This document shows positions 16,394 through 17,367 of a stretch of DNA of 17,367 bases, piece by piece (the first letter of the stretch is position 1; every line of letters begins with the position of its first letter). The notes beneath the pieces were generated by a model. The model worked only from the letters and a program-made list of their open reading frames with translations, was not told where the DNA came from and did not search any database. The stretch covers positions 1 through 17,367 of the forward strand of contig JANQSQ010000179.1 of the NCBI GenBank assembly GCA_028283985.1. Direction: 5' to 3'. Both the position numbers and the translations under genes were made by a program. Source of the DNA: Rhodothermales bacterium. GTDB lineage: Bacteria > Bacteroidota > Rhodothermia > Rhodothermales > VXPQ01.

Positions 16394-17367
16394 ATGCTTG
16401 TCGAAGAAATGATCTCCGTGCACAAAATGGGGGAGAAGGCGAAGGCTGCGAGCCGTTCGCTGGCCACGCTGGGCACAGAGGTAAAAAACGCGGCGCTGGC
16501 CGCCATCGCGGACGAACTGGAATCCGCCTCCGCTGCGATTCTCCGGGAAAATGCACTGGATATACAAGACGGACGCGATGCCGGATTTTCCGAGGCTATT
16601 CTCGACCGCCTGCTGCTCAATGAAAAACGTCTCGGCGATCTGGCGAGCGATGTCCGCTCCGTGATCGACCTGCCGGACCCTGTCGGCGTCGAATTCGAAA
16701 GCCGCGTGCTCCCGAACGGGATGCGGCTCGTCAAACGCCGGATACCCCTCGGTGTGGTAGGCGTGATCTATGAAGCCCGTCCGAACGTAACCATCGACAT
16801 CGCATCCCTGTGCCTTAAAACAAGCAATGCCGTGATCCTTCGCGGGGGCAAGGAAACCCTGCGAAGCAATCTTGCCCTTGTCGCAGTTATCCGGCAGGCG
16901 CTGAAAAAGACAGGAGTAACTCCTGACGCTGTGCAATACATTGGCGATCCCGACCGGGCCCTTGTCGAAGAATTGCTTCGACTGGATAACTCTGTCGATA
17001 TGATCATTCCCCGAGGCGGCGCCGGGTTGCACAGGCTATGCCTGGAGAAAAGCACCATACCGGTCATTACGGGGGGGATGGGCGTATGCCACGTTTTTGT
17101 AGACGAATCGGCCGACCTGGAGGGGGCGGAGGACATCGTGGAAAACGCAAAGGTGCAACGTCCGAGCGTATGCAACGCACTGGACACCCTGCTCATACAC
17201 AGAAAAGTAGCCCATGTCTTTCTCCGCCCCCTGGCGAAGCGCCTTCATGCACACGGGGTAACGTTTCATGCAGATCCGGAAGCGCTGCGTATCCTCGAAC
17301 AGACAGGGAGCATTGCGTGCCAAGCTGCGCAACCCGGCGATTTCGATCAGGAGTGGATGGCGCTGAT
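16394..17367 (+). CDS. proA: Glutamate-5-semialdehyde dehydrogenase (partial, 3' end outside the window)
   Basis: Second step of proline synthesis: NADPH reduction of glutamyl 5-phosphate to glutamate 5-semialdehyde. I translated the plus strand from the ATG at 16394 and found no stop in 324 codons up to the right edge. This is roughly three quarters of the usual length of about 415-425 residues. Recognisable blocks are LPNGMRLVKRRIPLGVVGVI, YEARPNVTIDIASLC, ILRGGKE, DMIIPRGG, IPVITGGMGVCHVFVD and VQRPSVCNALDTLL, the last carrying the catalytic Cys at residue 260. In-frame ATGs at 16409 and 16427 are alternative starts. It lies 65 bases after proB, forming the standard proBA pair. Because the gene is cut by the window end, integrity of the C-terminus cannot be judged. 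Confidence 0.95.
   Translation, partial: MLVEEMISVHKMGEKAKAASRSLATLGTEVKNAALAAIADELESASAAILRENALDIQDGRDAGFSEAILDRLLLNEKRLGDLASDVRSVIDLPDPVGVEFESRVLPNGMRLVKRRIPLGVVGVIYEARPNVTIDIASLCLKTSNAVILRGGKETLRSNLALVAVIRQALKKTGVTPDAVQYIGDPDRALVEELLRLDNSVDMIIPRGGAGLHRLCLEKSTIPVITGGMGVCHVFVDESADLEGAEDIVENAKVQRPSVCNALDTLLIHRKVAHVFLRPLAKRLHAHGVTFHADPEALRILEQTGSIACQAAQPGDFDQEWMAL

Noticed and set aside
16262..17332. Several minus-strand open frames at the right end
   Set aside because: They lie opposite the clear proA reading frame and show no domain features.

Overview
The window carries ordinary chromosomal genes from a Gram-negative bacterium. I place it tentatively in the Bacteroidota/Rhodothermota group. 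The reasons are a UVR-containing ClpC, a ComB-type phosphatase, a secreted lamin-tail protein with a FlgD/CHU-like C-terminus, and mostly weak or absent Shine-Dalgarno sequences. The tRNA also lacks an encoded CCA. G+C looks somewhat above half. This is judgement from protein character, not a phylogenetic result.

About 15 kb (positions 32-14992) is one run of ten minus-strand genes. In transcription order they are: CaCA Na+/Ca2+ antiporter, VWA-domain membrane protein, M20 amidohydrolase, secreted lamin-tail protein, A-type Fe-S carrier, clpC, tyrA, gcvT, comB and ftsK. Gaps are 105 bases or less, and the gcvT start lies at or inside the end of tyrA. The genes do not form one pathway. They cover ion homeostasis, an uncharacterised envelope protein, peptide or acyl-amino-acid hydrolysis, Fe-S assembly, protein quality control, tyrosine synthesis, one-carbon metabolism, sulfolactate metabolism and chromosome segregation. 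A strong Shine-Dalgarno at the left edge suggests an eleventh gene beyond the window.

Divergently on the plus strand lie tRNA-Leu(UAA), then proB and proA, the first two steps of proline synthesis from glutamate. proA runs off the right edge still open. Between the tRNA and proB is a perfect TGAAT-N4-ATTCA palindrome resembling an ArgR/AhrC operator.

No stretch over about 110 bases lacks a gene or RNA. I see no CRISPR array, insertion sequence, prophage, toxin-antitoxin or defence genes, and no evidence for a new multi-gene system. The most interesting items are small: the candidate ArgR box, a 7-bp hairpin abutting the start codon of the lamin-tail gene, a C8 tract in the ftsK linker, and an uncharacterised VWA/amidotransferase-like membrane protein tightly coupled to an M20 hydrolase.
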